The notes under the pieces were generated by a model. It did not search any database. It saw nothing but the letters and a program-made list of their open reading frames with translations, and was not told where the DNA came from. From Ruminococcus flavefaciens FD-1 (GTDB lineage Bacteria > Bacillota > Clostridia > Oscillospirales > Ruminococcaceae): 64,000 nt of DNA. The stretch spans positions 1 to 64,000 of the forward strand of contig ACOK01000073.1 in the NCBI GenBank assembly GCA_000174895.1. The letters are read 5' to 3'. A program made the position numbers and the translations under genes. Shown piece after piece: positions 40,800 through 51,478 of the stretch (the stretch's first letter is position 1; every line of letters begins with the position of its first letter).

Positions 40800-42082
40800 G
40801 ACTGCACGTCCATCCTTTCTATAACAGATAATACCAGCTTGTCCTCGCTGAGTTCACTGCTGATGAAATCGTGCACATCCTGAGGTGTGAGCTTTGTAAG
40901 CAGGTCTATGGTATCATATGGTGAAACGCCGTCCATGTATGCGCTCATCATAAGGTTTGCGACATTCTCCACATCGTTCATTTCCCTTACAAGGCCTGCG
41001 TACATTCCCTTCTGGAAGCGGCGGAAGTCCTTTTCGGATATCCCCTCACTGATAAGACGTTTCACTTCGTTTACGACGCTTTCCCTGACATAGTCCGGCT
41101 GCTCGGTCTCGCCGTTGAGCATCACCGAGAAGAATCCGTCTCCGCTGAACACCTCATACACGAATGTAGAGTTGATAACGCCTTCTCTGAGAAGTCTCTG
41201 GTACATATCAGAGGATACATCTGTCAGTAATTCGCCTGCCATAGCGGCGGCAATGTTCTTTTTCAGCCTGTCGATACCGGAAGCGGGCCTGCATTTCCAG
41301 CCCAGAGTGAAGATGGAAGCTCCCACCTCCTCCTTTTCACGTATATCGCTTTTCACGATAGTATCGGGCTCATCGGGGAATACAAGCTCAAGTCCCTTGT
41401 CCTCGCAGGGGCGGAGGTACTCATCGCATATGGCAAGCACCTCGTCGGCTTTTACGTTTCCTGCAACGGAAAGCACCATATTGTTAAGGTTATAGAACGA
41501 ATCGTAGCATTTGTACAGAAGCTCGGGAGTTATCTTAGCTATGCTCTCCTGAGTGCCTGCAATATCGATCTTTACGGGATGGGTGTGGAACATACATTTC
41601 AGCATATTGAACATCACACGCCAATCAGGATTATCGTTGGTCATCTGTATCTCCTGACCGATTATGCCGAGCTCCTTATCCACGGATTCCTGAGTGAAAA
41701 AGGGCTTCTGCACGAAATCAAGGAGAATTTTCAGATTTTCCTGATAATTCTTAGAGCAGCTGAAAAAATAAGCGGTCCTGTCAAAGGAAGTGGCAGCATT
41801 TCCGTTTGCTCCTGTCTTAGAGTAAAGCTCAAAGACTTCGCAGTCCTCATTTTCAAATAGCTTGTGTTCGAGGAAATGGGCTATACCCTCGGGGACAACG
41901 GTGTAATCCTTGTCGCCCCTGTTTCTGAACATAGTATTTACCGAACCGTATTTTGCGGCGAAAACAGCCTCCACACCGCTGAATCCGTTCATTTCGGCAA
42001 TGAATATATCAAGGCCGCTTTTATGCTTTACATGGATACAGCTGTCGCCTGTTCGTGAACTTGAAAGGATCTCTTTCATCAT
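40796..42082 (-). CDS. M16 family zinc protease (YfmH-like)
   Basis: 428 residues. Inverted zinc motif HFLEHKLFE (H-x2-E-H, about 87-95) with the downstream Glu pattern of M16 peptidases. It pairs with the following non-catalytic M16-like partner (42079-43341), as in the yfmF-yfmH pairs of Firmicutes, named for EF-P modification-associated or surface proteolysis. Two domains are typical of the M16B type. Its stop overlaps the lgt start. Confidence 0.88.
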   Translation of the reverse strand: MMKEILSSSRTGDSCIHVKHKSGLDIFIAEMNGFSGVEAVFAAKYGSVNTMFRNRGDKDYTVVPEGIAHFLEHKLFENEDCEVFELYSKTGANGNAATSFDRTAYFFSCSKNYQENLKILLDFVQKPFFTQESVDKELGIIGQEIQMTNDNPDWRVMFNMLKCMFHTHPVKIDIAGTQESIAKITPELLYKCYDSFYNLNNMVLSVAGNVKADEVLAICDEYLRPCEDKGLELVFPDEPDTIVKSDIREKEEVGASIFTLGWKCRPASGIDRLKKNIAAAMAGELLTDVSSDMYQRLLREGVINSTFVYEVFSGDGFFSVMLNGETEQPDYVRESVVNEVKRLISEGISEKDFRRFQKGMYAGLVREMNDVENVANLMMSAYMDGVSPYDTIDLLTKLTPQDVHDFISSELSEDKLVLSVIERMDVQS

Positions 42083-43341
42083 TTCTCCTCCTTATCCAGC
42101 ATGAGATAAACCGAATCCAGCTTGATCGACTTTGCCGCTTCAACAAGGCTTTCACGGGTAACGCTGCTGTAGCGGCTGAACAATTCCTGAGGAGTGATGA
42201 CCTCTCCCTCGCAGAGGCGTTCAAAGTACCAGCCTGAGTAGGAAGCCATAGTATCGCCGATCTGGCAGAGTGCATTTTCGATATACCGCAGAGAGCTGTT
42301 GATCTCTTCGTCGGTTATGTTTCCCTTGCACATCTCATCCAGCTGAGCAAGTATCTCATCTTTCGCCTTTTCAATGTTGCGGCGCTCCACACCGCTGTCA
42401 ATGATAAGAGCACCCTTCGTAAAGGAGGCGCTGCATGAACAGTAATAGCAGAGACTCAGCTTCTCACGGACGTTCCTGAAAAGCTTGGATGTAGCTGTCT
42501 CGCCCAATATAACGCTGAACAGCTTGAGAGCATAAGGATCGGCAAAGGGAGTTTTCATGACCATGAACATCTGGCACTGCCTTACGTCGAACTCCTCGCT
42601 GACAGTTTCGGGCTGTGGTTTCAGCGGACTCTTACTGATATATTCAACAGGACGGGGCTGTCTCTCCACATCAGCAAAGCCATTTCTCAGCATCTCCTCG
42701 ACTTTCGGGTCGGGATCAGCCGAAACATAAGTTGCTTCGATAACGGCAGTTTCAAGGATATGCCTGTAAGCGGCATATGTGCTTGCGGCAGTGGCAGCCT
42801 CGGCAGTCTGTCTTGTACCATAGCTGTAATTGCCGGCAGGCTCGTCACGGAATGCAATAGAAGCGGCTCTGGAATAGGCGTAGGCACGTTTGCTGTTGAG
42901 TTCTGCCTCTATGCGGTCAAAGAGCTCCTTCTGCTCGATACCGAACAGCTCCTCATCGAAAGCTCCGTCAGACGCATTGGGACTGAACAGACAGTCGCTG
43001 AATATCTGAAGCATACCGCCCTGTATGTCCTCGCCGTAGATGGCATATCTGTTGGAGAGCCATGAGGCTGTGATGCCCAACACCTGGAGATCACCTCTTT
43101 TGCGTGAGAACGAGGAAATGGAAGAGCCGTAAAGCTCCGAAAGCACCTCGCTGAGCTCAGCGATGGTCTTATACTGTGAATTGGCGTCAGAAAGAATACT
43201 GAAACCGATAGTGTTGTCCGATGCCTTCTCTTTGTCGAGAGGGATGATGAACCTCACCGTCAGCATCGAGGATTTGAATTTTTCGTCGATAATAGTGGTC
43301 AGACCGATATTATCGCCTATTTCTATACGATCATATTTCAT
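42079..43341 (-). CDS. M16-like inactive partner protease (YfmF-like)
   Basis: 420 residues from ATG 43341 (ACAGGAG upstream; longer reading from 43404 lacks a ribosome site). M16-like fold but lacking the HxxEH motif (FSILSDANSQYKTIAELSEV at the place where it would be). C-terminal M16 domain has FRNVREKLSLCYYCSCSASF. Forms a presumed heterodimer with the active YfmH-like protein. First gene of the operon, driven by the promoter at 43441-43469. Confidence 0.85.
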   Translation of the reverse strand: MKYDRIEIGDNIGLTTIIDEKFKSSMLTVRFIIPLDKEKASDNTIGFSILSDANSQYKTIAELSEVLSELYGSSISSFSRKRGDLQVLGITASWLSNRYAIYGEDIQGGMLQIFSDCLFSPNASDGAFDEELFGIEQKELFDRIEAELNSKRAYAYSRAASIAFRDEPAGNYSYGTRQTAEAATAASTYAAYRHILETAVIEATYVSADPDPKVEEMLRNGFADVERQPRPVEYISKSPLKPQPETVSEEFDVRQCQMFMVMKTPFADPYALKLFSVILGETATSKLFRNVREKLSLCYYCSCSASFTKGALIIDSGVERRNIEKAKDEILAQLDEMCKGNITDEEINSSLRYIENALCQIGDTMASYSGWYFERLCEGEVITPQELFSRYSSVTRESLVEAAKSIKLDSVYLMLDKEEK

Positions 43342-43440
43342 ACGACAGCTCCTGTTAAAGCTCCTGCAGCGGAGCAGAATGATACATTTTAGGCAGCACC
43401 GCACAAAATCCGCCTGACGGCTTGGTGCGACGCCGCCTTA

Positions 43441-43469
43441 ATTATACCACATTCTATAATAAAATGCAA
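43441..43469 (-). promoter_or_regulatory. Promoter of yfmF-yfmH-lgt-folD operon
   Basis: On the minus strand TTGCAT, 17 bases, TATAAT; about 100 bases upstream of ATG 43341. The single promoter found for the four-gene operon. Confidence 0.75.
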
Positions 43470-43482
43470 CCGGAAACAGCAT

Positions 43483-43518
43483 AAAAAACTCTCCCGTCGG
43501 TTAGCACAACGGGAGAGT
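43483..43518 (-). terminator. gdhA terminator
   Basis: Perfect nine-pair stem CTCTCCCGT/ACGGGAGAG with TTTTTT after it on the minus strand, 55 bases beyond the gdhA stop. Confidence 0.85.
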
Positions 43519-43572
43519 GGTATTTACTGCTCTGACACTAATGAGTCACTATTAGTTTTCAGTTAATTTTGA

Positions 43573-45111
<1,539 letters not shown>

Positions 45112-45143
45112 TTATGCAAAGGAAGGATGCCTATGGTTGTGTA

Positions 45144-45300
45144 CATTCCCATGGAACGGCGAGGGTGCCGTTAGCTTTCAGGTCTTTGGTATTGGTCAAA
45201 TCCAGCATTCCCATGGAACAGCGAGGGTGCCGTTAGCTTTCAGGTCTTTGGTATTGGTCAAAGCCAACATTCCCATGGAACGGCGAGGGCGCCGTTCCCT
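45144..45300. repeat. 62 bp tandem repeats plus palindrome fragment
   Basis: Units start at 45144, 45206 and 45268 with a 62 bp period and share CCCATGGAACGGCGAGGG-type starts; the first two are almost identical over the whole unit. The third is truncated and ends in GCGCCGTTCCCTAC, the arm of the larger repeat family seen at 58.7 and 60.4 kb. Confidence 0.85.
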
Positions 45301-45378
45301 ACATATTGTTTCATTTACTTTTTACGGGTGGATGATATCTGCCCCTACATTCACATTAATGGTCACCCGACAACCTAC

Positions 45379-45470
45379 GCAAGCCGTCGAGCGACCTGAA
45401 ACTCATCGCTTTGCAAGAAGTTAGGCGCTTGCGCCGAATCGTGATCGGGGTCAAGCTGACGCCAGCTTGT
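45379..45470. repeat. Dispersed repeat copy 1 (AAGC-CCGTCGAGCGACCTGA)
   Basis: About 90 bases matching 60747-60840 with few differences, beginning CCGTCGAGCGACCTGA and including TTAGGCGC(T/C)TGCGCCGAATCGTGAT, a stem-forming segment. No ORF supported. Confidence 0.75.
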
Positions 45471-45499
45471 GACGTCAGCTTGGAGTGGGAAATTTAGTA

Positions 45500-45528
45500 T
45501 TGACTTTTCTGCTGATATTGTGTAAAAT
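45500..45528 (+). promoter_or_regulatory. Promoter of MBOAT gene
   Basis: TTGACT (45500-45505), 17 bases, TAAAAT (45523-45528), about 100 bases upstream of the TTG start. Confidence 0.7.
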
Positions 45529-45628
45529 AGTAATGTACGATTTTTTGTATTACTAAGCGTAATTTTCTATAAAAATATACATTATGAGAACAAAAGAATC
45601 TTCGACCAAATAATAAAGGGTGATCTAA

Positions 45629-47020
45629 TTGGTATTCAGCAGTCTGGAATTCATATTCATCTTCCTGCCTGTTTTTCTGATAACTTATGCCGCTGTCCCA
45701 TCAAAATATAAAAATCTTATCATTCTTCTGGGCAGTGTGATTTTCTACAGTCTGGGCGTCAAAAAGCCCGTTTATATTGTCCTCTTCCTGCTGACGAATA
45801 TGCTGAATTTCATAGTCGGTCAGTTCATCGAGGACTCCCCGAAATTCAAAAAACCGTGGCTCGTCTTCGGCGTGGCATTCAATTTCTGGTGGCTCATCTT
45901 CTTCAAGTACTGGACATTCGGCACCGAAAACATCAACATCCTCTTCGGTGCGGACCTGCCGCTGAAGGACATTATCCTGCCGATAGGAATAAGCTTCTAC
46001 ACCTTCCAGAACGTTTCCTACATCATCGATGTTTACAGACGGAAAACGCCGGCGGAACGAAGTCTTATCAACTACGGCGCATACATCAGTATGTTCCCCC
46101 AGCTTATCGCAGGCCCTATCGTAACTTACAGCACAGTGGCAAAGCAGCTTGAGGAAAGGGCCCATAACATCCGCAAAGTCGAGGAAGGTCTCAAAACCTT
46201 TACTATCGGTCTCGGCTACAAGGTCCTCATCGCCAATCAGATAGGTGGCCTCTGGAGCGATATTTCCATGATCGGCTACGAGAGTATTTCCTCTCCGCTG
46301 GCATGGATGGGTATTTTCGCCTACTCCTTCCAGCTTTATTTCGATTTCTGCGGCTACTCGCTGATGGCTATAGGTCTTGGCAAGCTCATGGGCTTCGACC
46401 TGCCGAGAAACTTCGACCATCCGTACACTTCCCTCACAATGACCGAATTCTGGAGAAGATGGCACATCACTCTGGGTTCGTGGTTCAGGGAATACGTCTA
46501 CATCCCCCTCGGCGGAAACCGCAAGGGCTCGGGCAGACTGGTATTCAACAGCTTTGTTGTATGGCTGTTCACAGGCATATGGCACGGCGCAAGCTGGAAC
46601 TTCATCATATGGGGACTTGTCCTCTTCGCCATAATCATGAGCGAAAAATTCTGGACAGGCAAGTTCTTCAATGAGCACAAGGCCGCAGGTCACATCTACA
46701 TGATACTGCTCATTCCGCTGACATGGCTCATTTTCTCCATTACGGATTTCCACGACCTGAGCGTTTACTTCAAGCGCCTGCTCCCGTTCATCCCGCAGAA
46801 GACCTACTCCATCCTTGACAAGGACTACCTGAAGTATCTTCTCGAATACAAGACCTACTTCATCGCAGGCATCCTCTTCTCCACAAAGCTCCCTCAGAAG
46901 CTGTATGAGAAGTACAAGGATACCGTGGTCTGCTCACTTCTGCTTCTGGCAGTTTTCTGGGCTTCGGTATACTGTATGTACAAGGGACTGAACGACCCGT
47001 TCATGTACTTCAGATTCTAA
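45629..47020 (+). CDS. MBOAT family O-acyltransferase
   Basis: 463 residues, TTG start at 45629 with AAAGGGTG upstream; the N-terminus (FSSLEFIFIFLPVFLITYAA) is that of AlgI/DltB/PatA-type membrane O-acyltransferases. Multiple spans; conserved GLGYKVLIANQIGGLW and the active-site region EFWRRWHITLGSWFREYVYI, IWHGASWNF (His). With the SGNH gene that follows, it likely acetylates a cell-surface glycan or peptidoglycan: the MBOAT protein moves the acyl group across the membrane and the SGNH protein transfers it. Confidence 0.9.
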   Translation: MVFSSLEFIFIFLPVFLITYAAVPSKYKNLIILLGSVIFYSLGVKKPVYIVLFLLTNMLNFIVGQFIEDSPKFKKPWLVFGVAFNFWWLIFFKYWTFGTENINILFGADLPLKDIILPIGISFYTFQNVSYIIDVYRRKTPAERSLINYGAYISMFPQLIAGPIVTYSTVAKQLEERAHNIRKVEEGLKTFTIGLGYKVLIANQIGGLWSDISMIGYESISSPLAWMGIFAYSFQLYFDFCGYSLMAIGLGKLMGFDLPRNFDHPYTSLTMTEFWRRWHITLGSWFREYVYIPLGGNRKGSGRLVFNSFVVWLFTGIWHGASWNFIIWGLVLFAIIMSEKFWTGKFFNEHKAAGHIYMILLIPLTWLIFSITDFHDLSVYFKRLLPFIPQKTYSILDKDYLKYLLEYKTYFIAGILFSTKLPQKLYEKYKDTVVCSLLLLAVFWASVYCMYKGLNDPFMYFRF

Positions 47021-47107
47021 ACATTCTGCTAATCGGAATGTGTGATGTGTCCGCAGGCCGGGCACCGCAGTCACAAATGAGCTTAATAAATAAGGGGTAA
47101 TACTTTA

Positions 47108-48151
47108 ATGAATAAATACAGACAGTGTATGTATACGGTGATACTCATTCTCACCTGTCTTGTGGCTTCTCCCTTCATCTTCAAACAGATATGGGATACA
47201 AGCTCTGCAAAGAAGAGCAAGGCTGACAAAAAAGAGCCCAAGTTCATAGCCGCAGAAACTACAGCTCCCGGATCCGAAGAGCCCACTACCGAGGCTCAGG
47301 AAAGCACTGAGGCTCAGGAAAAGCCCTCGGAGGAAGCCACTACCAAGGCTGACGACAGCAAAAACACCTTCCACTTCGGACAAAGCGATGCTTCCTACTT
47401 CGATGACGCTCTCTTCATCGGTGATTCCCGTACAGTGGGCATCAAGGAGTACGGCTACCTCAAAAATGCCGATTACTTCTGCAGCGTAGGACTTTCCGCT
47501 TACAAAATAGCAAACGAATACGTTGACGGCGGCACCATCAGCGATAAGCTCAGCAGCAAGGAATACGGCAAGATCTACGTTATGCTGGGCATCAACGAAG
47601 TTGCCAACGATACCGAATATACCATCACTCAGTTCCGTTCGCTCCTCGAAACCATCCGTGAATATCAGCCTGATGCCATTATTTACCTTGAGGGCAACCT
47701 CCACGTAACGATCGCCGCTCAGACCGAGAATATTACAAACGAAGGCATTGACGCTCTCAATTACAAGCTTTCGGAACTGGCTGACGAAAACGAAAACGTC
47801 TACTTCATCAATATCAATGAGGTATTCGACGACGAAACAGGTTCGCTTACTCCCGAATTCACCAGCGACGGAATCCACGTTCTGGGTAAGTATTACGAGA
47901 CATGGTGCGACTGGTTCTGCGCTAATACAGTGATTTACGGCGACGCTCCCGAGGCTGAGACCACCACCGCTGCCGAAACAACTGCTGCCGAAGAGCCTGA
48001 GTACACCGAAGAAGAACAGTACTACGACAACAGCGGCGATACATACGAAAGCTATGACAGCTACAGCAATGACAGCGGCTACAGTGATGACGGCAACTAT
48101 TACGATGAAAGCGGAGCATACAACAACGATTCATACAATAACGAATACTGA
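47108..48151 (+). CDS. Secreted/anchored SGNH hydrolase (acyl transfer partner)
   Basis: 347 residues. N-terminal signal anchor (TVILILTCLVASPFIFKQI), then a Thr/Glu-rich linker (about 45-85). An SGNH fold starts at FIGDSRTVG (catalytic Ser), with YVMLGINEVAN and the DGIHVLG Asp-His pair. The C-terminal 70 residues are Ser/Tyr/Asn/Asp/Glu-rich and disordered. Extracellular. Lies 87 bases after the MBOAT gene, in the arrangement of glycan O-acetylation systems (PatA/PatB, DHHW-type). The tail composition (DSYSNDSGYSDDGNY) may be wall-associated. Confidence 0.87.
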   Translation: MNKYRQCMYTVILILTCLVASPFIFKQIWDTSSAKKSKADKKEPKFIAAETTAPGSEEPTTEAQESTEAQEKPSEEATTKADDSKNTFHFGQSDASYFDDALFIGDSRTVGIKEYGYLKNADYFCSVGLSAYKIANEYVDGGTISDKLSSKEYGKIYVMLGINEVANDTEYTITQFRSLLETIREYQPDAIIYLEGNLHVTIAAQTENITNEGIDALNYKLSELADENENVYFININEVFDDETGSLTPEFTSDGIHVLGKYYETWCDWFCANTVIYGDAPEAETTTAAETTAAEEPEYTEEEQYYDNSGDTYESYDSYSNDSGYSDDGNYYDESGAYNNDSYNNEY

Positions 48152-48208
48152 TATCCGAGAGCTGGGAGGATCACCTTTCAGCTCTCAATTCACAAATGAG
48201 GTAATGAT

Positions 48209-49525
48209 ATGGCTGAACTAAAAGCAGGCTTCAAAGGAAAAACTGTTTACGGCAACGTGTTCACAGTTCTGGAATTTCTCGGCGGAGGCGGTCAGGGAAA
48301 TGTCTACAGAGTGGAATGCGGCGGACGGGAAATGGCACTGAAATGGTACCACAAGTCCACGATCGACAAGATGAAGGACCCCGACCAGTTTTACGATAAC
48401 CTTATGGCAAACATCAAAAAAGGAGCTCCCACATCCGCTTTTCTCTGGCCCGAGGAACTTACCGAAAAGGCTGACGGAAGCTTCGGATATATCATGGGAC
48501 TGCGCCCCTCAAACTTCGAGGAGCTGACAAAATTCCTCATCTGGGATAACAAAAAGCGCCGCATGAAGGCAAGCTTCGCAAGCATTACCGCAAGGTGCAA
48601 TGCGGCTATAAATATAATCGAGGGATTCCGTGCACTCCATAACGACGGCTACAGCTATCAGGACCTGAACAACGGCAACTTCTTCATCGACCCGCAGACA
48701 GGAGATGTGCTTATCTGCGACAACGACAATGTCTCAGAGCGTGGCGTGAATTTCGGCATCGCAGGCAAGCAGAGATATATGGCTCCCGAAGTCGTTCTCG
48801 GAAGCGTCCCCGACAAACGCTCTGACCGCTTCTCGCTGGCTGTCATTCTCTTCCGTATGCTTTTCATCGAGCATCCGCTGGAGGGAAAGTACTCCACTCC
48901 GCCCTGCATGACTCCCGAACTTGAAAAGAAATTCTACGGCAGCGACCCTGTTTTCGTCCTCGACCCTGACGACGACAGGAATGCCGCTAACAATCAGCTC
49001 AACACCAACACTCTCCGCTTCTGGAAGATATATCCGGAATATATCAGAGAGCTGTTCATAAAGTCATTCGGCAAAAGCTCCGTACAGCCTCCCTATGACC
49101 GCATCATCGAGAAAACATGGCTGGACGCTTTTGTAAGGCTCAGGAGCGAGACTGTGCCATGCCCTCACTGCGGCAAGGAAACTTTCATCACAGCAGGCTA
49201 TACCGTAAGCTGTATGTACTGCGGCTCTCCCCTCACCTGCAATTCTCAGCTGAAGTTCAAGCGCTTCGATGTGCCGGTATACGGCGGAGTTAAAGTGTAC
49301 GAGGGACAGCTGGGCGACACCGACGGCGATTTCCACAAGGCCGCAGGCGAGATAGTCCGCAATAAAAAGGACCCGACCAAACACGCCCTCCGCAATCTCA
49401 CTGAGCAGATATGGAGCGTGAAACTGCCCGATAATACTGTAAGAACTGTGGAGCCGAACGGCATAGTGCCGCTGAACAAGGATTTCGAGATAACTATCGG
49501 AAAGAACACGGGTATTGTTGAATGA
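48209..49525 (+). CDS. Atypical protein kinase with zinc ribbon and FHA-like tail
   Basis: 438 residues. Kinase fold (about 15-300): Gly loop GGGGQGNVY (25-33), K45 (ALKWY), catalytic-loop SYQDLNNGNF with D152 and N157 in place of HRDxxxxN, and CDND (D171) in place of DFG. A C-terminal zinc ribbon (CPHCGKE...CMYCGS, about 310-335) and a last 100-residue region (GEIVRNKKDPTKHALRNLTE, then GIVPLNKDFEITIG) like the FHA-type tail of TerY-linked kinases. Cytosolic, no membrane span. Probably signals through phosphorylated partners, possibly the membrane protein at 49766. Confidence 0.8.
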   Translation: MAELKAGFKGKTVYGNVFTVLEFLGGGGQGNVYRVECGGREMALKWYHKSTIDKMKDPDQFYDNLMANIKKGAPTSAFLWPEELTEKADGSFGYIMGLRPSNFEELTKFLIWDNKKRRMKASFASITARCNAAINIIEGFRALHNDGYSYQDLNNGNFFIDPQTGDVLICDNDNVSERGVNFGIAGKQRYMAPEVVLGSVPDKRSDRFSLAVILFRMLFIEHPLEGKYSTPPCMTPELEKKFYGSDPVFVLDPDDDRNAANNQLNTNTLRFWKIYPEYIRELFIKSFGKSSVQPPYDRIIEKTWLDAFVRLRSETVPCPHCGKETFITAGYTVSCMYCGSPLTCNSQLKFKRFDVPVYGGVKVYEGQLGDTDGDFHKAAGEIVRNKKDPTKHALRNLTEQIWSVKLPDNTVRTVEPNGIVPLNKDFEITIGKNTGIVE

Positions 49526-49570
49526 TGCACGATAATAACTGTTGATCCGTCAATTAACACCGCTAATTAT

Positions 49571-49734
49571 TTCGTCGGTCTTCGCCGAGGGAAGTGCTTG
49601 TTAAACAGCCGTGTGACATAGCTTCGCTCGTCACACTACCTCTTAGGAGAGGCTCTGCCTCTCCCCGTACCCCTCTCCGCAAGGGAGATAACATCCCCCT
49701 TGACCCCGGAATGCCGCCTTCGGCGGTTTTATAG
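49571..49734. repeat. Dispersed 165 bp repeat, copy A
   Basis: Begins CGTCGGTCTTCGCCGAGGGA, contains GCCGTGTGACAT, GCTTCGCTCGTCACACTACC and several hairpin arms, ends CGGCGGTTTTATAG. A related copy lies at 51479-51642 in the same orientation. The two share start, middle and end with diverged filling. Confidence 0.85.
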
Positions 49735-49765
49735 ATATTTTATTAATATAAAAAGGATGTAAAAC

Positions 49766-50734
49766 ATGAAAAAAGACTATTTCTGCCCTGCCTGCAAATC
49801 GCTTCTCAATCTTCAGGCAGGCTTCTCACCTAAGAATCCAAAGCATATGTGCACCGAATGCGGTCGTGTCATCGATGTACAGAGCGGCAAGTTCCCCCGT
49901 GACGACGAGGCCGAGGAACTTGACCTTGGCGATTTTTCCATAAAGGAAGGCAAATACGACATCAGTGACAACGAGAAAACCGCTCCCATCCCTCCTCTGC
50001 CTGTTGAGGAAGCCTACGGCGATGAGGAAGCTCCGCCTCCGCCGCCTCCACAGAATGAGCCTGCTCCGTCTGACGAGCCTGATGCTCCCTATGAAGAAGA
50101 TGAGGAAGATACTGCCGAGGCGATAATGGGAGGTATCAGCGGATGGAAAGCCGCTCACAAAAAAGTGCTGATGATAGCCAAGCTTGCCCTTGCCATCATC
50201 GTGATGATACTCATTGCGGGATTTCTTCTCGCTCACCTCATTACTATCGGCTACGACTCCGAACAGCTCATCGGTCAGGACAGACGCTCCGTTGCGGAAA
50301 TGCTGGAAAGACAGGGCTTTGCAAGAGTAAAGACCATGCCCGTGGAGGAGCTTGATGTCAATAACAAGGCTGAGGAAAATCTCGTAACCAGGATAGAGAT
50401 AGGCGATAAGGATTCATTCACCGCCAAGAAGCACTTCCTGAAATGGCAGAAGATAAAGGTATACTACAAGACACTGAAGCGCATACCTCTGCCCATCTCA
50501 AGCAAGGATTACAAGGATATGAACTATCAGGAGCTTGTTTCTCTGCTGGAGGAGTCAGGCTTTGTGAATATCACTGCTGAACCTGTGGCTGACCTGACCA
50601 CAGGCTGGATAAACTCCCCCGATGAGGTCAAGGATATGTTTGTGGAGAAGACCGAGGATAAATTCTCAAAGGGCGATAAGTACCGTCCCGACACGGAGAT
50701 CATCGTCTACTACCACACATTCAAGGAAAAATAA
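49766..50734 (+). CDS. Zinc-ribbon membrane protein with PASTA-like repeats
   Basis: 322 residues. N-terminal two-CxxC ribbon (FCPACKSLLN...MCTECGRVID, 7-36), acidic Pro-rich linker (about 80-125, PPPPPPQNEPAPSDEP), a single membrane span (about 135-165) and two extracytoplasmic repeats: IGQDRRSVAEMLERQGFARV and DYKDMNYQELVSLLEESGFV. Their helix-loop-strand pattern recalls PASTA domains, which in kinases of the PknB type bind wall fragments. The kinase is encoded just upstream, separated by a repeat. The link is inferred. Confidence 0.6.
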   Translation: MKKDYFCPACKSLLNLQAGFSPKNPKHMCTECGRVIDVQSGKFPRDDEAEELDLGDFSIKEGKYDISDNEKTAPIPPLPVEEAYGDEEAPPPPPPQNEPAPSDEPDAPYEEDEEDTAEAIMGGISGWKAAHKKVLMIAKLALAIIVMILIAGFLLAHLITIGYDSEQLIGQDRRSVAEMLERQGFARVKTMPVEELDVNNKAEENLVTRIEIGDKDSFTAKKHFLKWQKIKVYYKTLKRIPLPISSKDYKDMNYQELVSLLEESGFVNITAEPVADLTTGWINSPDEVKDMFVEKTEDKFSKGDKYRPDTEIIVYYHTFKEK

Positions 50735-50743
50735 TAACACAAA

Positions 50744-50782
50744 AAACGGCATGAGCAACATTGTACTCATGCCGTTATTTTA
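50744..50782. terminator. Bidirectional terminator
   Basis: AACGGCATGAG/CTCATGCCGTT stem, 10-base loop, T-rich right side and A-rich left side, shared by the converging genes 49766 and 50780. Confidence 0.8.
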
Positions 50783-51451
50783 TATACGCCCCGTGGTCTT
50801 TCTTTTGAAAATACACAAGAATCCGCCTATAACAATAATTCCTACCGTTAACAATGCTTCTGTTTTCTTGTGATCCATATATCTATCCGAATAGCTTTCG
50901 GACGGATTGTTCTTGTTGTAATGGACCGTCTCGGTTTGGCCGTTGCTGAATCTGCATTTACTCTTCGGCACATCGAGAACAAAGGGTTCGCCGTCCACTT
51001 CATAGGCTATCTTCGCTCTGTAATAGTATTTATATCTCGTACTTGAATGCTTGTGGTTCTTTTTTCGCACTCTCTGCTTGGTCTGAATAACGTCTACCAC
51101 CACACCTTTTGTGGTTTCCTTGCAGTTTTTTATCTTGCCGAATTCCGTTCCGATCGTGACTAACAGGAACAGCGCCGCCGCAACTGCAAATATCAGGAAC
51201 AGGAAGCTGCTGCCTCCTCCGGTGCTGCTTCTTGTGGCAGCAGTGCCTGTGCTGAGACCGGCAGGTTCGTAGCTGTTATTGCTGTTGTAGCCGTTGTTAT
51301 TGTAACCGTTGCTGTTGTAGCCATTGTTATTATAGCCGTTATTGTTGTAGCCATTGTTATTATAGCCGCTGTTGTTGTAGCCGCTGTTGTTGTAGCCGCT
51401 GTTGTTATTGCTGTTGTTGATCTCGTTTACATCATCATTGATATCCCACAT
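50780..51451 (-). CDS. DUF3592-type membrane protein with NNxGY repeats
   Basis: 223 residues. Residues 14-55 hold about eight copies of NNSGY/NNNGY/NSNGY pentapeptides, encoded by highly repetitive DNA. Then a Ser/Thr/Gly-rich link, a membrane span (LFLIFAVAAALFLLVTIG), a DUF3592-like domain (VVVDVI...YYYRAKIAYEVDGEPFVLDV...GQTETVHYNKNNPSESY) and a final hydrophobic span. Function unknown. Repeat number may vary between strains by slippage. Confidence 0.8.
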   Translation of the reverse strand: MWDINDDVNEINNSNNNSGYNNSGYNNSGYNNNGYNNNGYNNNGYNSNGYNNNGYNSNNSYEPAGLSTGTAATRSSTGGGSSFLFLIFAVAAALFLLVTIGTEFGKIKNCKETTKGVVVDVIQTKQRVRKKNHKHSSTRYKYYYRAKIAYEVDGEPFVLDVPKSKCRFSNGQTETVHYNKNNPSESYSDRYMDHKKTEALLTVGIIVIGGFLCIFKRKTTGRI

Positions 51452-51478
51452 AATAATAATCTCCTTAATATCATTTTT

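Noticed and set aside
45144-45300. CRISPR array
   Set aside because: 62 bp units without unique spacers of regular length, so tandem repeats, not CRISPR. No cas genes in the window.
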